A stretch of DNA of 31,427 nucleotides from contig CANKYC010000004.1 of assembly GCA_947487845.1 (NCBI GenBank), forward strand, positions 1-31,427, read 5' to 3'. This document shows positions 15,485 to 23,964 of this stretch, in pieces; within the stretch, counting starts at the first letter, position 1, and every line of letters begins with the position of its first letter. Source of the DNA: Rickettsiales bacterium. GTDB lineage: Bacteria > Pseudomonadota > Alphaproteobacteria > Rickettsiales > UBA1997. Under the pieces are notes generated by a model, which saw only the letters and a program-made list of their open reading frames with translations, searched no databases and was not told the DNA's origin. Both the position numbers and the translations under genes were made by a program.

Positions 15485-17365
15485 TTACTGACAAGCCAAA
15501 CATTCATCATATTTGCTTTCTTCAGTAACTTCTTCTTTTGCTGCTAAAGCAGGTGAAATTTCTTTTTTCAAAAGTTCGTGTTGCTCTTGTTTATTTGAAA
15601 CTTTATCGGCGCGTTGAATTGATGTTGAGCGGCAATAATAAAGACTTTTTAAACCTTTCTGCCACGCTCTGAAATGAATATCATGAAGATATTTTTTTGA
15701 CACATCGCCCGGAACAAAAACATTTAAACTTTGTGCTTGGCAAATGTAATCTTGACGTTCAGCTGATAAATCAATCATCCATCTTTGGTCAATTTCTTGT
15801 GCGGTTTTGAAAACTAATTTTTCATGCTCGTCCAAGAAATCTAAATGTTGCACCGAACCTTCATTGATGGTGATTGAAGACCATACATCTTCGGTGTTTT
15901 TACCTTTTGATTCCAATAATTTTACCAGATTTTTATTTCTGACATTGAAAGAGCCGGTAAGAGTTTTTTGGGTGAAAGAATTAGCTGCAAAAGGCTCAAT
16001 TCCGGGTGAAGAATTATTAGCAATAATTGAAATTGAAGCAGTTGGAGCGATTGCAAGTTTGTTAGAAAATCTTTCTTCCACGCCAACTTCTGCTGCGTCC
16101 GGACAAGCGCCTCTTTCTTTAGCCAAAACTTTTGAAGCGCGATCAACGCTTTGTTTTATATATTGGAAAATTTTCTTGTTCCAAACTTTGCTCATCGCTG
16201 ATTCTAGTGGAACATTTTTGCTTTGTAAAAAGGAGTGAAATCCCATTACGCCAAGTCCGACAGAGCGTTCGCGCATTGCTGAATATTTGGCTTTTGACAT
16301 TGTATCAGGAGCTTTTTGGATGAAATCTTCCAAAACATTATCCAAAAAACGCATAATATCTTCGATGATTTCGGGATTGTCTTTCCATTCATCATAAAAT
16401 TCTAAATTCAATGAAGACAGGCAACATACGGCGGTGCGGTCATTTCCTAAATGGTCAATTCCAGTTGGAAGTGTAATTTCGCTGCAAAGATTCGAAGTTT
16501 TAACCAATAAATTTAATTTTTTATGATGTTCTGGAATGGCGCGATTTACGGCGTCAATGAATAAAATATAAGGTTCGCCAGTTTCAACGCGCGCCATTAA
16601 AAGTTTAATCCATAAAGTGCGAGCTTTGATTGTTTCAAGAGCTTTGCCGCTGTGCGGACTTCTTAATTCAAAGTCGCCATCTTTTTCAACGGCGCGCATG
16701 AATTCATCAGTTACGGCGATGCCGTGATGCAGGTTTAATGAACGACGATTTGGATCGCCGCCGGTTGGTCTTCTAATGTCAATAAATTCTTCAATTTCTG
16801 GATGGTGAATTGGCAAATAAACTGCTGCCGAACCACGACGCAAGCTGCCTTGTGAAATTGCCAAAGTTTGCGAATCCATAACTTTAATAAATGGAACAAT
16901 GCCGGAAGTTTTGCCATTTCCACGCACAGTTTCGCCAATTGAACGCAAATTTCCCCAATAGCTGCCAATGCCGCCGCCTTTAGAAGCGAGCCAAACATTT
17001 TCATTCCATAAGGTAACAATGCCTTCCAAAGAATCGGTTGATTCGTTTAAAAAACATGAAATTGGCAAGCCGCGATCAGTTCCGCCATTGCTTAAAATTG
17101 GTGTTGCCGGCATGAACCAAAGATTGGAAATGTAATTGTAAAGACGAGTCGCGTGAGCTTGATTGTCGGCGTAATAAGTGGCAACGCGGGCGAATAAATC
17201 TTGATAAGATTCATTCGGTAATAAGTAGCGATCTTTTAAAACCGCTTTGCCGAAATTGCTTAATTTATCATCATTTTTAATGTCGGTTTTTACGGTAAAT
17301 TCTTTTTTTGGATTTATCGATTTGGCTGATATTTTTGTTGTTTTGGTAACTGATCTTTTAGACAT
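15485..17365 (-). CDS. nrdA: Ribonucleoside-diphosphate reductase, alpha subunit (class I)
   Basis: This enzyme reduces ribonucleoside diphosphates to deoxy forms. The 626 residues contain the complete catalytic set: redox C104 in PISCFLNESTDSL, the active-site triad N292-C294-E296 in TSNLCSEITLP, the second redox Cys near 314 in AVCCLSSLNLE, and the radical-transfer YY pair in LKSLYYCRST near 590. The C-terminus ends in ECLACQ, the mobile Cys pair that takes electrons from thioredoxin or glutaredoxin. There is no N-terminal ATP cone: the chain goes from a Lys/Ser-rich leader straight to the barrel, so dATP activity control is probably absent. The nrdB partner is not in the window, although nrdA and nrdB are usually adjacent. 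Two NrdR boxes lie upstream, and a terminator follows the stop. Confidence 0.96.
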   Translation of the reverse strand: MSKRSVTKTTKISAKSINPKKEFTVKTDIKNDDKLSNFGKAVLKDRYLLPNESYQDLFARVATYYADNQAHATRLYNYISNLWFMPATPILSNGGTDRGLPISCFLNESTDSLEGIVTLWNENVWLASKGGGIGSYWGNLRSIGETVRGNGKTSGIVPFIKVMDSQTLAISQGSLRRGSAAVYLPIHHPEIEEFIDIRRPTGGDPNRRSLNLHHGIAVTDEFMRAVEKDGDFELRSPHSGKALETIKARTLWIKLLMARVETGEPYILFIDAVNRAIPEHHKKLNLLVKTSNLCSEITLPTGIDHLGNDRTAVCCLSSLNLEFYDEWKDNPEIIEDIMRFLDNVLEDFIQKAPDTMSKAKYSAMRERSVGLGVMGFHSFLQSKNVPLESAMSKVWNKKIFQYIKQSVDRASKVLAKERGACPDAAEVGVEERFSNKLAIAPTASISIIANNSSPGIEPFAANSFTQKTLTGSFNVRNKNLVKLLESKGKNTEDVWSSITINEGSVQHLDFLDEHEKLVFKTAQEIDQRWMIDLSAERQDYICQAQSLNVFVPGDVSKKYLHDIHFRAWQKGLKSLYYCRSTSIQRADKVSNKQEQHELLKKEISPALAAKEEVTEESKYDECLACQ

Positions 17366-17405
17366 GAATTGAAGTGATTATAGATTTATTGAAGAACTTT
17401 GTTTT

Positions 17406-17453
17406 AAACTACATCTAGTGGTTTTTTGTTATAAACCACACTACATATTGTTT
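17406..17453 (-). promoter_or_regulatory. Two tandem NrdR boxes upstream of nrdA
   Basis: Box 1 (17406-17421, aaaCTACATCTAGTGG) and box 2 (17438-17453, acaCTACATATTGttt) both match the NrdR consensus acaCwAtATcTwGtgt at the key positions. They are 32 bp apart, about three helical turns, which is the classic NrdR arrangement. A TATAAC-like -10 (minus strand, 17427-17432) lies between them, as expected for a repressor covering the promoter. They lie 41-88 bp upstream of the nrdA ATG. Confidence 0.8.
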
Positions 17454-17571
17454 TTTGCGAGTTTTATTTTTACAAAAATTAATTGTCTAGCAAGAAGTTT
17501 TTGGAGAATTATTTTTTGCAAAAACAGCGTTTTTCTGCACCAATTTGAATGAGAGTTTTTTTAGAAATTTT

Positions 17572-18846
17572 CTAAGATTTCACATCAACTTGTAATAGTT
17601 CAGCAATTCCCTTGGCTTTGTTAAAAGTTTCTTCAAGTTCAGCTTTTGGATCAGAGTCAAAAGTTATTGCGCCACCAACCTGAAATTCGAATTTATTTTC
17701 TTGCAAAATTAAAGTGCGAATTACGACCGAAGAATTTATTTCATTTTTTGAAAATAAGCCAATCGATCCACTATAAATTCCGCGATTTAATTTTTCTTTT
17801 TTAGCTGCAATTTCCATCGCTTTTATTTTTGGCGCGCCAGTCATCGATCCTGCTGGGAAGCAGGATTTTATCGCATCAAATGCCGATAAATTTTGGGCGA
17901 TTTTTCCATGAATTTCTGAAGACATGTGATGAATATTTTGATAAGATATTATCTCAAAAAGTTTTTTTACCACAACGCTTCCAGCCTCGCAGATTCTAGC
18001 TAAATCATTTCTGACTAAATCGACAATCATCAAATTTTCAGCGCGTTCTTTGAGGCTTTTTTTTAGGTTTAATTTATTTTTTTCATCTTGTTTTAAATCT
18101 TTGTCGCGCGGCGCAGTTCCTTTGATTGGTCGTGATAGAATTTGATTGTTTTTGGCTTTTAAAAATAATTCTGGGCTCGAAGAAATGATATAATTTTCAT
18201 CGATTTTTAAAAATGCTGAATAATTGGCGGGGCTTAATTCTGTAAGTCTGGTGAAGAGCTGAAAATTGCTTTGATGATTTTGTTTTTGTTGGAATTCGCC
18301 AAAAAATTTTCTGGTTAAATTGGTTTGATAAAAATCTCCGGCGGCGATTTGGTTTTTAATATCCAAAATTGCATCGAGATAAGATTTGTTAGTAAAATTT
18401 GACGACCAGTTTTTTATTGCGACATTGCTTTTTTCTAAGGATGGCGACCATTTTAACACTTGTTCTAAATTATTTTTATCATCAAAAATTGCCGTTAACT
18501 TTTTTTTATCGTGATCAAATTTCAGGATTAAAGCAAAATTTATCAAATAAATTTTTGGTAAATCAATTATCGATTTTTTAGTTTTTGGTAATTTTTCGAA
18601 ATCTTGTCCAAGCTCGTAACTTAAATAGCCGAACCATTTTTTATTAGCGCTTTTGATGATTTTTTCTGCTTCTAAAAAATCATTTCCGACAATTTTTTCT
18701 TTTTCAAAAAGCGCAATTATCGAAACAGATTTTTTAATTTTTTCACTCAATCCCGAGTAAAGAAAAACCCAATTTTTATCGTAATTACCAGAAATTTTTT
18801 GTGCAAATTCCAGCGGCTCCTGCCATTTAATCTCTAGCTTTGGCAT
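17572..18846 (-). CDS. pabB: Aminodeoxychorismate synthase component I
   Basis: PabB joins ammonia to chorismate to give 4-amino-4-deoxychorismate, on the route to p-aminobenzoate and folate. The 424 residues match the chorismate-binding family: GDFYQTNLT (170-178), SSSPELFL (222-229), SRPIKGTAPRD (238-248) with the PIKGT lysine (K242) that distinguishes PabB from anthranilate synthase, ENLMIVDLVRNDLARI, and GSMTGAPKIKAMEI (333-346). RGIYSGSIGLF and FQVGGAITFDSDP close the active site. Its start overlaps the pabC end by 13 bp, so the two are translated together. No glutaminase (pabA) is adjacent; it must be encoded elsewhere or shared with TrpG. Confidence 0.93.
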   Translation of the reverse strand: MPKLEIKWQEPLEFAQKISGNYDKNWVFLYSGLSEKIKKSVSIIALFEKEKIVGNDFLEAEKIIKSANKKWFGYLSYELGQDFEKLPKTKKSIIDLPKIYLINFALILKFDHDKKKLTAIFDDKNNLEQVLKWSPSLEKSNVAIKNWSSNFTNKSYLDAILDIKNQIAAGDFYQTNLTRKFFGEFQQKQNHQSNFQLFTRLTELSPANYSAFLKIDENYIISSSPELFLKAKNNQILSRPIKGTAPRDKDLKQDEKNKLNLKKSLKERAENLMIVDLVRNDLARICEAGSVVVKKLFEIISYQNIHHMSSEIHGKIAQNLSAFDAIKSCFPAGSMTGAPKIKAMEIAAKKEKLNRGIYSGSIGLFSKNEINSSVVIRTLILQENKFEFQVGGAITFDSDPKAELEETFNKAKGIAELLQVDVKS

Positions 18847-19778
18847 GATTTTTTAACATCCTCCACAAGCAGTTTTTGTAAATTTTTTCCGAAATTATTT
18901 TCTAATTTGCGACCCATAAATTCATCAACCGATAATAGTAAAAAAGATGAATTAGTAAGAAAAATTTCATCGGCATTTTTTAATGCTGAAATTCGTGATG
19001 ATTTTTCCAAAATTTTAATTGGAGAAATTTTTAATAATTTTTTGCGAATGGTTCCGCGCAACATTTTGCATGATTTTGATGGAGTAAAAATTCGACCATT
19101 TTTTACCCAAAAAATATTTGCCGAAGAAGTTTCGGAGATGAATTTTTTTTCATTTAACATTACGCAATCAAAAAAATTATTTTCTTTCGCCTCAATTTTT
19201 GTAAGCAAATAAGGCAGCGCATTCATTGATTTGGCGAAGTAATTTGACGGAACTTTTATCGATGAAATTCCGAGTGTAATTTTTGTAGGTAATTTTCTTT
19301 CTTCTAAAGTTTGAATTATGATTAACGCTTCCGATTCATAAGTTGGAAGATAGCCTAAACTGCCAATTCCGCGGCTGATTGAGATTTTTAAAATGCCGTT
19401 TTTGAGTTCATTTTTTTTAATTAATTTTTTGGCATCACTTTCTAAATCAGAAATTTTAGCAGAAAATTTTAAAAGCTTTAAACCCTCTTTAATTCTAGCT
19501 TCGTGGGATTTAAAATCATAAATTTTACCATTAAAAATTTTGCAAGTTTCAAAAATTCCATCACCAAAAAGCAAGCCGCGTTCATTAATCGAAACTTGCG
19601 CTTGTTTTTCTGGGATTAGTTGATGATTTTTGATTATATATTTAATCAAATTCAACTTTTGTCGAATTTGAGTTTGTTTCGAATTGCTACGCGGCGACTG
19701 AATCGCCGCATCCGCAATAGACTTTATTTTTTTAGGAAGATTGGTATTTCCAACTGGTTTGGGTATATAATTTTGCAT
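18834..19778 (-). CDS. pabC: Aminodeoxychorismate lyase (class IV aminotransferase fold)
   Basis: PabC is a PLP enzyme releasing pyruvate from aminodeoxychorismate to give p-aminobenzoate. In the 314 residues the class IV signatures are clear: INERGLLFGDGIFETCKI (64-81), the PLP lysine K194 in LPYLLTKIEAKEN, and ISETSSANIFWVKNGRIFTPS (214-234). Pairing with pabB favours lyase over branched-chain aminotransferase or D-amino-acid transaminase. The N-terminus is odd. It is about 34 residues longer than usual, and residues 14-47 (LPKKIKSIADAAIQSPRSNS to LNLIKY) are encoded by one arm of a 100-bp inverted repeat. Without that segment the protein would have the normal length of about 280. Either the repeat is translated in frame, or translation starts later, for example at a TTG near residue 42. 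ATG 19778 is the only upstream ATG. Confidence 0.88.
   Translation of the reverse strand: MQNYIPKPVGNTNLPKKIKSIADAAIQSPRSNSKQTQIRQKLNLIKYIIKNHQLIPEKQAQVSINERGLLFGDGIFETCKIFNGKIYDFKSHEARIKEGLKLLKFSAKISDLESDAKKLIKKNELKNGILKISISRGIGSLGYLPTYESEALIIIQTLEERKLPTKITLGISSIKVPSNYFAKSMNALPYLLTKIEAKENNFFDCVMLNEKKFISETSSANIFWVKNGRIFTPSKSCKMLRGTIRKKLLKISPIKILEKSSRISALKNADEIFLTNSSFLLLSVDEFMGRKLENNFGKNLQKLLVEDVKKSCQS
19640..19740 (-). repeat. Left arm of 100-bp inverted repeat, inside the pabC N-terminus (family D)
   Basis: Over about 100 bp this arm is roughly 90% identical to the reverse complement of 19846-19945. Its core is gaattgctacgcggcgactg plus aatcgccgcatccgcaatag. Together the two arms span the pabC-pbp intergenic region, with 105 bp between them. 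Confidence 0.9.
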
Positions 19779-19800
19779 TAACTTTTTTAAGATATTTTAG

Positions 19801-19822
19801 ATCCTGAAAACAAGTTCAGGAT
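19801..19822. repeat. Short palindrome related to family C
   Basis: The hairpin atcctgaa-aacaag-ttcaggat lies between the two family D arms. It shares the ttcaggatga core with the element inside comEC, so two repeat families are nested here. Confidence 0.75.
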
Positions 19823-19845
19823 GACAGACTCATTGAAAATATAGA

Positions 19846-19945
19846 TCTTTCTAAGAAATAAAATCTATTGCGGATGCGGCGATTCAATCGTCGCGTAGCA
19901 ATTCAAAATAAACCCAAATTCGACGAAAGTCGAATTTGATTAAAT
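19846..19945 (+). repeat. Right arm of 100-bp inverted repeat upstream of the PBP gene (family D)
   Basis: This is the reverse-complement partner of 19640-19740, ending 8 bp before the PBP start codon. The internal aaattcgacgaaagtcgaattt is itself a small palindrome and could fold in the PBP mRNA leader. Confidence 0.9.
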
Positions 19946-19953
19946 ACATTCAC

Positions 19954-21702
19954 ATGAAATTCTTTAAATTCATCCTGAAATGGGGATTCTTTTTTTCAAT
20001 ATGGGTTGCGGTATTTGCAACGCTGGCGCTACTTTATTATTTTAAAGATCTTCCCAGCCTCACCGATTTAGAAGCTCAAAATGGCAAACAAATTGTGCAG
20101 ATTAATTATGCTAATGGCGATCGTATTACCAATCGTGGTGAAATTTATTCTAGTGAAGTTAATTATTATGAAATTCCGCAAGACCTTATAAATGCTGTTG
20201 TGGCAACTGAAGATCGCCGCTTTTTTAATCATCATGGCGTAGATATTATCGGAATTTTGCGCGCGACTTATGTTAATCACGAAGCGGGGCGAATAGTTCA
20301 GGGCGGCAGCACGATTACGCAGCAATTAGCTAAAATGTTGTTTCTAAAACCAGAGCGCACTTTTAAAAGAAAAATTCAGGAAATCCTTCTCGCTGTTCAG
20401 TTGGAGCGTAATTTTACTAAAGAACAAATTTTAACTTTTTATTTAAATCGCGCTTATTTTGGTTCGGGAAGTTATGGCGTTGGCAATGCCGCGAAGCATT
20501 ATTTTGGTCGCGATGTTTCGCTTTTAACCCTGAATCAATCAGCTTTGCTGGTGGGTTTATTGAAAGCGCCGTCAAAATTTTCGCCGAAAAATAATCACGA
20601 TTTAGCCGAAGATCGCGCCAATGTTGTTTTAAAAAACATGATTGATGCTGGTTTTTTAGATAAAAAAAATCTTTTGCAAGTTGCACAAGAAACTGATTAT
20701 AAAATTGATCACGCGCAGCATCTTTATTTCGCCGATTATGTTTATGAGCAGTTTCCTGAGTTTTTAGAAAAGAAAGTTGCGAAAGAAAATATGATTAAAA
20801 TCACCAGCACGCTGGATGAAGATATTCAAGAAAAGCTAGAAAATATTTCTGATAAATTTGTTGAGAAAAATGCTAAAAAATTAGGCAAGTCGCAACTTGC
20901 AATTGTGGTGATGGATAAAAGCGGCGCGCTACTTGGAATGTCGGGCGGAATTGATTATCAGCAAAGCCAGTTTAATCGCGCCGTTTACGCCAAAAGACAG
21001 GCGGGATCTTCCTTTAAAACTTTTGTTTATTTAGCAGCTTTTGAAAAAGAAATTCAGCCCGATGAAATTTATGAAGATAAGAAAGTGGCGCTTGGAACAT
21101 GGCTTCCAGAAAATTACGACAATAATTATTTTGGCGCAGTCACATTACAAAATGCTTTCGCCAAATCGCTTAATTCGGTTGCGGTGCAGCTGGGTAAAAA
21201 AGTTGGAGGCAGCGCGATTGCGTCAATGGCGCGAAAATGCGGAATCCTTTCCAAGATTGATAAAAATGACGCTACGATTGCGCTTGGGACAACGGAAGTA
21301 AGTTTGCTGGAATTGACAGGCGCTTACGCCACAATTGCCAATAATGGCGAGCCAGTGATGCCTTATGCAATTTTAACAATTCGCGATGTGAATGATGATG
21401 TTATTTATGAGCGTTCATCTTCGGGGCTAGAAGCTGTTATTTCGCCGGCGTCGCAACAAAATATAAAAAAGATTTTACGTGAAGTTGTGGTTAGTGGAAC
21501 CGGAAAAAGTGCTAATAAAGCTGATAATATTTATGGCAAAACCGGAACCAGCCAAAATTATCGCGATGCTTGGTTTGTTGGCTTCGATGATGAATATGTG
21601 ATTGGAGTTTGGATTGGAAATGATGATAATTATGCGACCAATGAAATTACGGGCGGATCGCTGCCGGCCAGTTTATTTGCGGAAATTATCGAGAAAATCT
21701 GA
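19954..21702 (+). CDS. Class A penicillin-binding protein (bifunctional glycosyltransferase/transpeptidase)
   Basis: This inner-membrane enzyme polymerises lipid II and cross-links peptidoglycan in the periplasm. From ATG 19954 it has 582 residues: a short cytoplasmic start, a membrane segment at about 9-29, a GT51 domain with the catalytic E86 in ATEDRRFFNHHG, then QGGSTITQQLAKMLF and FYLNRAYFGSGSYGVG, and a transpeptidase domain with S352-S-F-K355, SLNSVAVQ near 405 and K529-T-G in YGKTGTSQ. All catalytic motifs are intact. It is short, ending soon after the KTG box, with no OB domain or glycine-rich tail, so it is closer to compact PBP1c/2d-like forms. A TTG at 19936 is a possible but less likely start, because ATG 19954 gives the normal basic N-terminus. 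The leader contains a repeat arm. Confidence 0.95.
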   Translation: MKFFKFILKWGFFFSIWVAVFATLALLYYFKDLPSLTDLEAQNGKQIVQINYANGDRITNRGEIYSSEVNYYEIPQDLINAVVATEDRRFFNHHGVDIIGILRATYVNHEAGRIVQGGSTITQQLAKMLFLKPERTFKRKIQEILLAVQLERNFTKEQILTFYLNRAYFGSGSYGVGNAAKHYFGRDVSLLTLNQSALLVGLLKAPSKFSPKNNHDLAEDRANVVLKNMIDAGFLDKKNLLQVAQETDYKIDHAQHLYFADYVYEQFPEFLEKKVAKENMIKITSTLDEDIQEKLENISDKFVEKNAKKLGKSQLAIVVMDKSGALLGMSGGIDYQQSQFNRAVYAKRQAGSSFKTFVYLAAFEKEIQPDEIYEDKKVALGTWLPENYDNNYFGAVTLQNAFAKSLNSVAVQLGKKVGGSAIASMARKCGILSKIDKNDATIALGTTEVSLLELTGAYATIANNGEPVMPYAILTIRDVNDDVIYERSSSGLEAVISPASQQNIKKILREVVVSGTGKSANKADNIYGKTGTSQNYRDAWFVGFDDEYVIGVWIGNDDNYATNEITGGSLPASLFAEIIEKI

Positions 21703-21731
21703 AGAGAAATTTAACAAGAAATAATTTGAAA

Positions 21732-21808
21732 TGGTGGGTCTGGGAGGACTTGAACCTCCGACCTCGCACTTATCAGGCGCGCACTCTAACCAACTGAGCT
21801 ACAGACCC
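21732..21808 (-). tRNA. tRNA-Ile (anticodon GAT)
   Basis: On the minus strand acceptor GGGTCTG pairs with CAGACCC, the D arm is GCTC/GAGT, and anticodon stem CGCGC/GTGCG holds loop CTGATAA (anticodon GAT). The T arm GGAGG-TTCAAGT-CCTCC is perfect and CCA is encoded, giving 77 nt. The gene stands alone, not in an rRNA operon. Confidence 0.96.
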
Positions 21809-22348
21809 ATTTCAAAATTTTGCGGGGGAACTTTTGCAAGAGGCGCGGCACATTAGGAAGGCTTGGAGAAAAGTCAAATGTTCGTTTTGGAAATTCTAAA
21901 AAAAGATTAATTTTAGTAATAAAAAGATCTTTATTTTTTGAATGAAAGAAGTTTTTAAACACGACTGTGGTTAAAAAAATATCTTAAAATCTTCCTCAAT
22001 TTCTGAAGTAATAATTAAAATATTTGTTTAGTTAAATCATGCTATACCAAAGCTACTTCAAACTCGACAATTTCACTTCGGCATAATAATTCAAATTCGC
22101 AAAACCCCCCAACCCCCCTTAACAGGGGGGCTTTATCCGAGTTCGATCTCAAAGCCCCCCAACCCCCTTAATAGGGGGGTTTTAATCCAAGTTCGATCTC
22201 AAAGCCCCCCTGTTAAGGGGGGTTGGGGGGTTTTGCGATGCTAAAATAAAATGAGATTTTTTTAAATAATCCCGCCTTTTCAAGTTACTGAAATAGCAAA
22301 ACAAGCTGTTCAATTTTGAAGTAGATTTAGCATATATTTAATCAATTT
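21809..22348. other. Gene-free stretch between tRNA-Ile and nadK
   Basis: About 540 bp are without a supported gene. 21809-22097 is AT-rich with no ORF or motif I can defend. 22098-22240 is a family B repeat. The last 108 bp before the nadK stop codon show nothing further. Confidence 0.7.
22098..22240. repeat. C/G-tract palindromic element, two-module copy (family B)
   Basis: The arms cgcaaaaccccccaaccccc and the inverse ggggttggggggttttgcg flank two internal modules joined by the spacer atccgagttcgatctcaaag and a close variant. It has the same architecture as 9825-9999, with a different module number. Confidence 0.92.
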
Positions 22349-23140
22349 CTAGTTCACAAATTGTTCTCTAATAATTCTTTCTTCCAATGAATGATTCGGA
22401 TCGAAAAGAATTTTAAAGGCAATTGAACGATCTTCAAAAATTATTACCTCTTTGACATTTCTAACTTCGCTAGAATCTGCGGTAGCGCTAACCGGGCGCA
22501 ATTCGCCATCCAAAACTTGCAACCTGATTTTGCTATTAGATGGAAGTAAAGCGCCGCGCCATTTTCTGGGGCGGAATGGGCTGATTGGCGTTAATGCTAA
22601 AATTTCTGAACCAAAAGGAATTATTGGGCCACCGGCGGAAAGGTTGTAGGCTGTGCTTCCAGCGGCTGTTGCGACTAAAATTCCATCAGCCGCAAGAGTT
22701 TCTAAGCGCAATTGTTGGTTAATTTCGATCTTGATTTTTGCCGCTTGGCTTGATTGGCGTAAAAGCGCGATTTCATTGATTGCGATATGGCTGTGATGGG
22801 TGTTTTTGCTGTCGATAATATTGGCTCGAAGCGGGTAAAGAGTTGATTCTTTGGCGCGGCTTAAAACTTCTAAAAAATCTTCTTCAGAAAAATTATTCAT
22901 CAAAAAGCCAACAGTTCCGCAGTTAATCCCGTAAATCGGAACGCGCTTTGCTTCATATTCATGCAAGAGATGCAACATTAATCCATCGCCACCAATGGCG
23001 ATTACGAGGTCAATATTTTCGATTTGTTTATGATTGGTTGTGATGTCGATAAAATTATATTTTTTAATCAATGAAGTCTTGAGTTCATTGGCTTTGGCAT
23101 TGTTATTAGCGGCGATTACGGCGATGTTTTTATATTTCAT
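22349..23140 (-). CDS. nadK: NAD kinase
   Basis: NAD kinase phosphorylates NAD to NADP in the cytosol. The best start is ATG 23140 (263 residues), preceded by a good Shine-Dalgarno ggag six bases upstream; the in-frame TTG at 23152 is less likely. Signatures: AIGGDGLMLHLLHEY (48-62) with the GGDG catalytic loop, YGINCGTVGFLMNNF, the HIAINEIALLR motif contacting NAD, and DGILVATAAGSTAYNLSAGGPIIPFGSE, the diagnostic block of the family. ALTPISPFRPRKWRGALLP matches the usual LTPI.PHSL.fRP region with changes. It lies 17 bp after rlmB and is the last gene of the long minus-strand run that starts at lptF. Confidence 0.95.
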   Translation of the reverse strand: MKYKNIAVIAANNNAKANELKTSLIKKYNFIDITTNHKQIENIDLVIAIGGDGLMLHLLHEYEAKRVPIYGINCGTVGFLMNNFSEEDFLEVLSRAKESTLYPLRANIIDSKNTHHSHIAINEIALLRQSSQAAKIKIEINQQLRLETLAADGILVATAAGSTAYNLSAGGPIIPFGSEILALTPISPFRPRKWRGALLPSNSKIRLQVLDGELRPVSATADSSEVRNVKEVIIFEDRSIAFKILFDPNHSLEERIIREQFVN

Positions 23141-23157
23141 TGTGATCTCCAACTTTA

Positions 23158-23964
23158 TTATTTCCGCGCTAATTCATAAAGCGTAATAGCTGCGGCAACT
23201 GATGCGTTAAGGCTCTCAACGTTTTTATCAATATCGATTTTAGCAAGCACGTCACAATTTTTTTTCACCAAATCGCGAATTCCATCTCCTTCTGAACCAA
23301 CGATTAGCGCTACATTTTTATATTCTTTTAAAGACTGAATCGAAGCTTTTCCTTCGCCCGCCAAACCAATGCACCAATAGCCAATTTTTTTGAGTTTTTC
23401 CATCAAATTGCTGAAATTGGTAACCACGATTAAATCGGCCAATTCAATGGTTCCGGCCGATGCTTTAACAATCGTAGCATTTTCTCTTGGAGAATTATGT
23501 TCGAGGAAAATTATTTTGGTTACACCAAAGCCAATCGCGCTTCTAATAATTGCGCCAACATTATGCGGATCAGAAATTTGATCGAGCAAAAGAAGTGTCG
23601 GAAGTTTTTCACCTTCCTTGATTGCGTAAAGTTCGGTTAAAAGCTCATTTTGAGTACGGGTTGGAAGTGCAGAACAATTGGCTGCAAAACCTTGATGCAC
23701 CTGATTTCTACCAACTAATGATTCGATTTTATTATTATCCGCCATTTTAACTAATGGCTTCAAATGAAGGAGGGAATTTTTTTGTAAAAAAGTTTCTAGT
23801 TCTGATGCTGAGTTAATTGTAACTAGGATTTCAAAAACTTTGCGACGTTTTTTTAAGAGAATAGTGAAAATAGGATGTTTACCGCAAAGCCATATTCCAC
23901 CAAGGTTTGATCCTTGTGGAATATGGTTGCGTTGATTTCTATCGATTGGTTTTTTGTTTTTCAT
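23158..23964 (-). CDS. rlmB: SpoU-family 23S rRNA 2'-O-methyltransferase (RlmB-like)
   Basis: This SPOUT/TrmH methyltransferase probably acts on 23S rRNA G2251. The 268 residues comprise an N-terminal substrate-binding domain (WLCGKHPIFTILLKK on) and a knotted catalytic domain with motif 1 LDQISDPHNVGAIIRSA (N135, R141), motif 2 IVGSEGDGIRDLV (222-233) and motif 3 IDKNVESLNASVAAAI (245-260). These fit RlmB best, but TrmH-type relatives cannot be excluded. An N-terminal extension of about 23 residues precedes the domain, and codons 13-25 form a near-perfect DNA hairpin. The start overlaps the end of the parvulin gene by 26 bp, so expression is coupled. Confidence 0.9.
   Translation of the reverse strand: MKNKKPIDRNQRNHIPQGSNLGGIWLCGKHPIFTILLKKRRKVFEILVTINSASELETFLQKNSLLHLKPLVKMADNNKIESLVGRNQVHQGFAANCSALPTRTQNELLTELYAIKEGEKLPTLLLLDQISDPHNVGAIIRSAIGFGVTKIIFLEHNSPRENATIVKASAGTIELADLIVVTNFSNLMEKLKKIGYWCIGLAGEGKASIQSLKEYKNVALIVGSEGDGIRDLVKKNCDVLAKIDIDKNVESLNASVAAAITLYELARK
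23890..23926. repeat. Near-perfect hairpin inside the rlmB 5' coding region
   Basis: The arms ccatattccaccaagg (23890-23905) and ccttgtggaatatgg (23912-23926) pair over 15 bp with one bulged base and a 6-nt loop. It encodes residues 13-25 of the N-terminal extension. It could be another in-frame palindrome or an mRNA structure affecting translation after the overlapping parvulin gene. Confidence 0.8.

Noticed and set aside
19936..19953. TTG start for the class A PBP
   Set aside because: The six added residues come from the repeat arm; ATG 19954 gives a standard basic N-terminus before the membrane helix.
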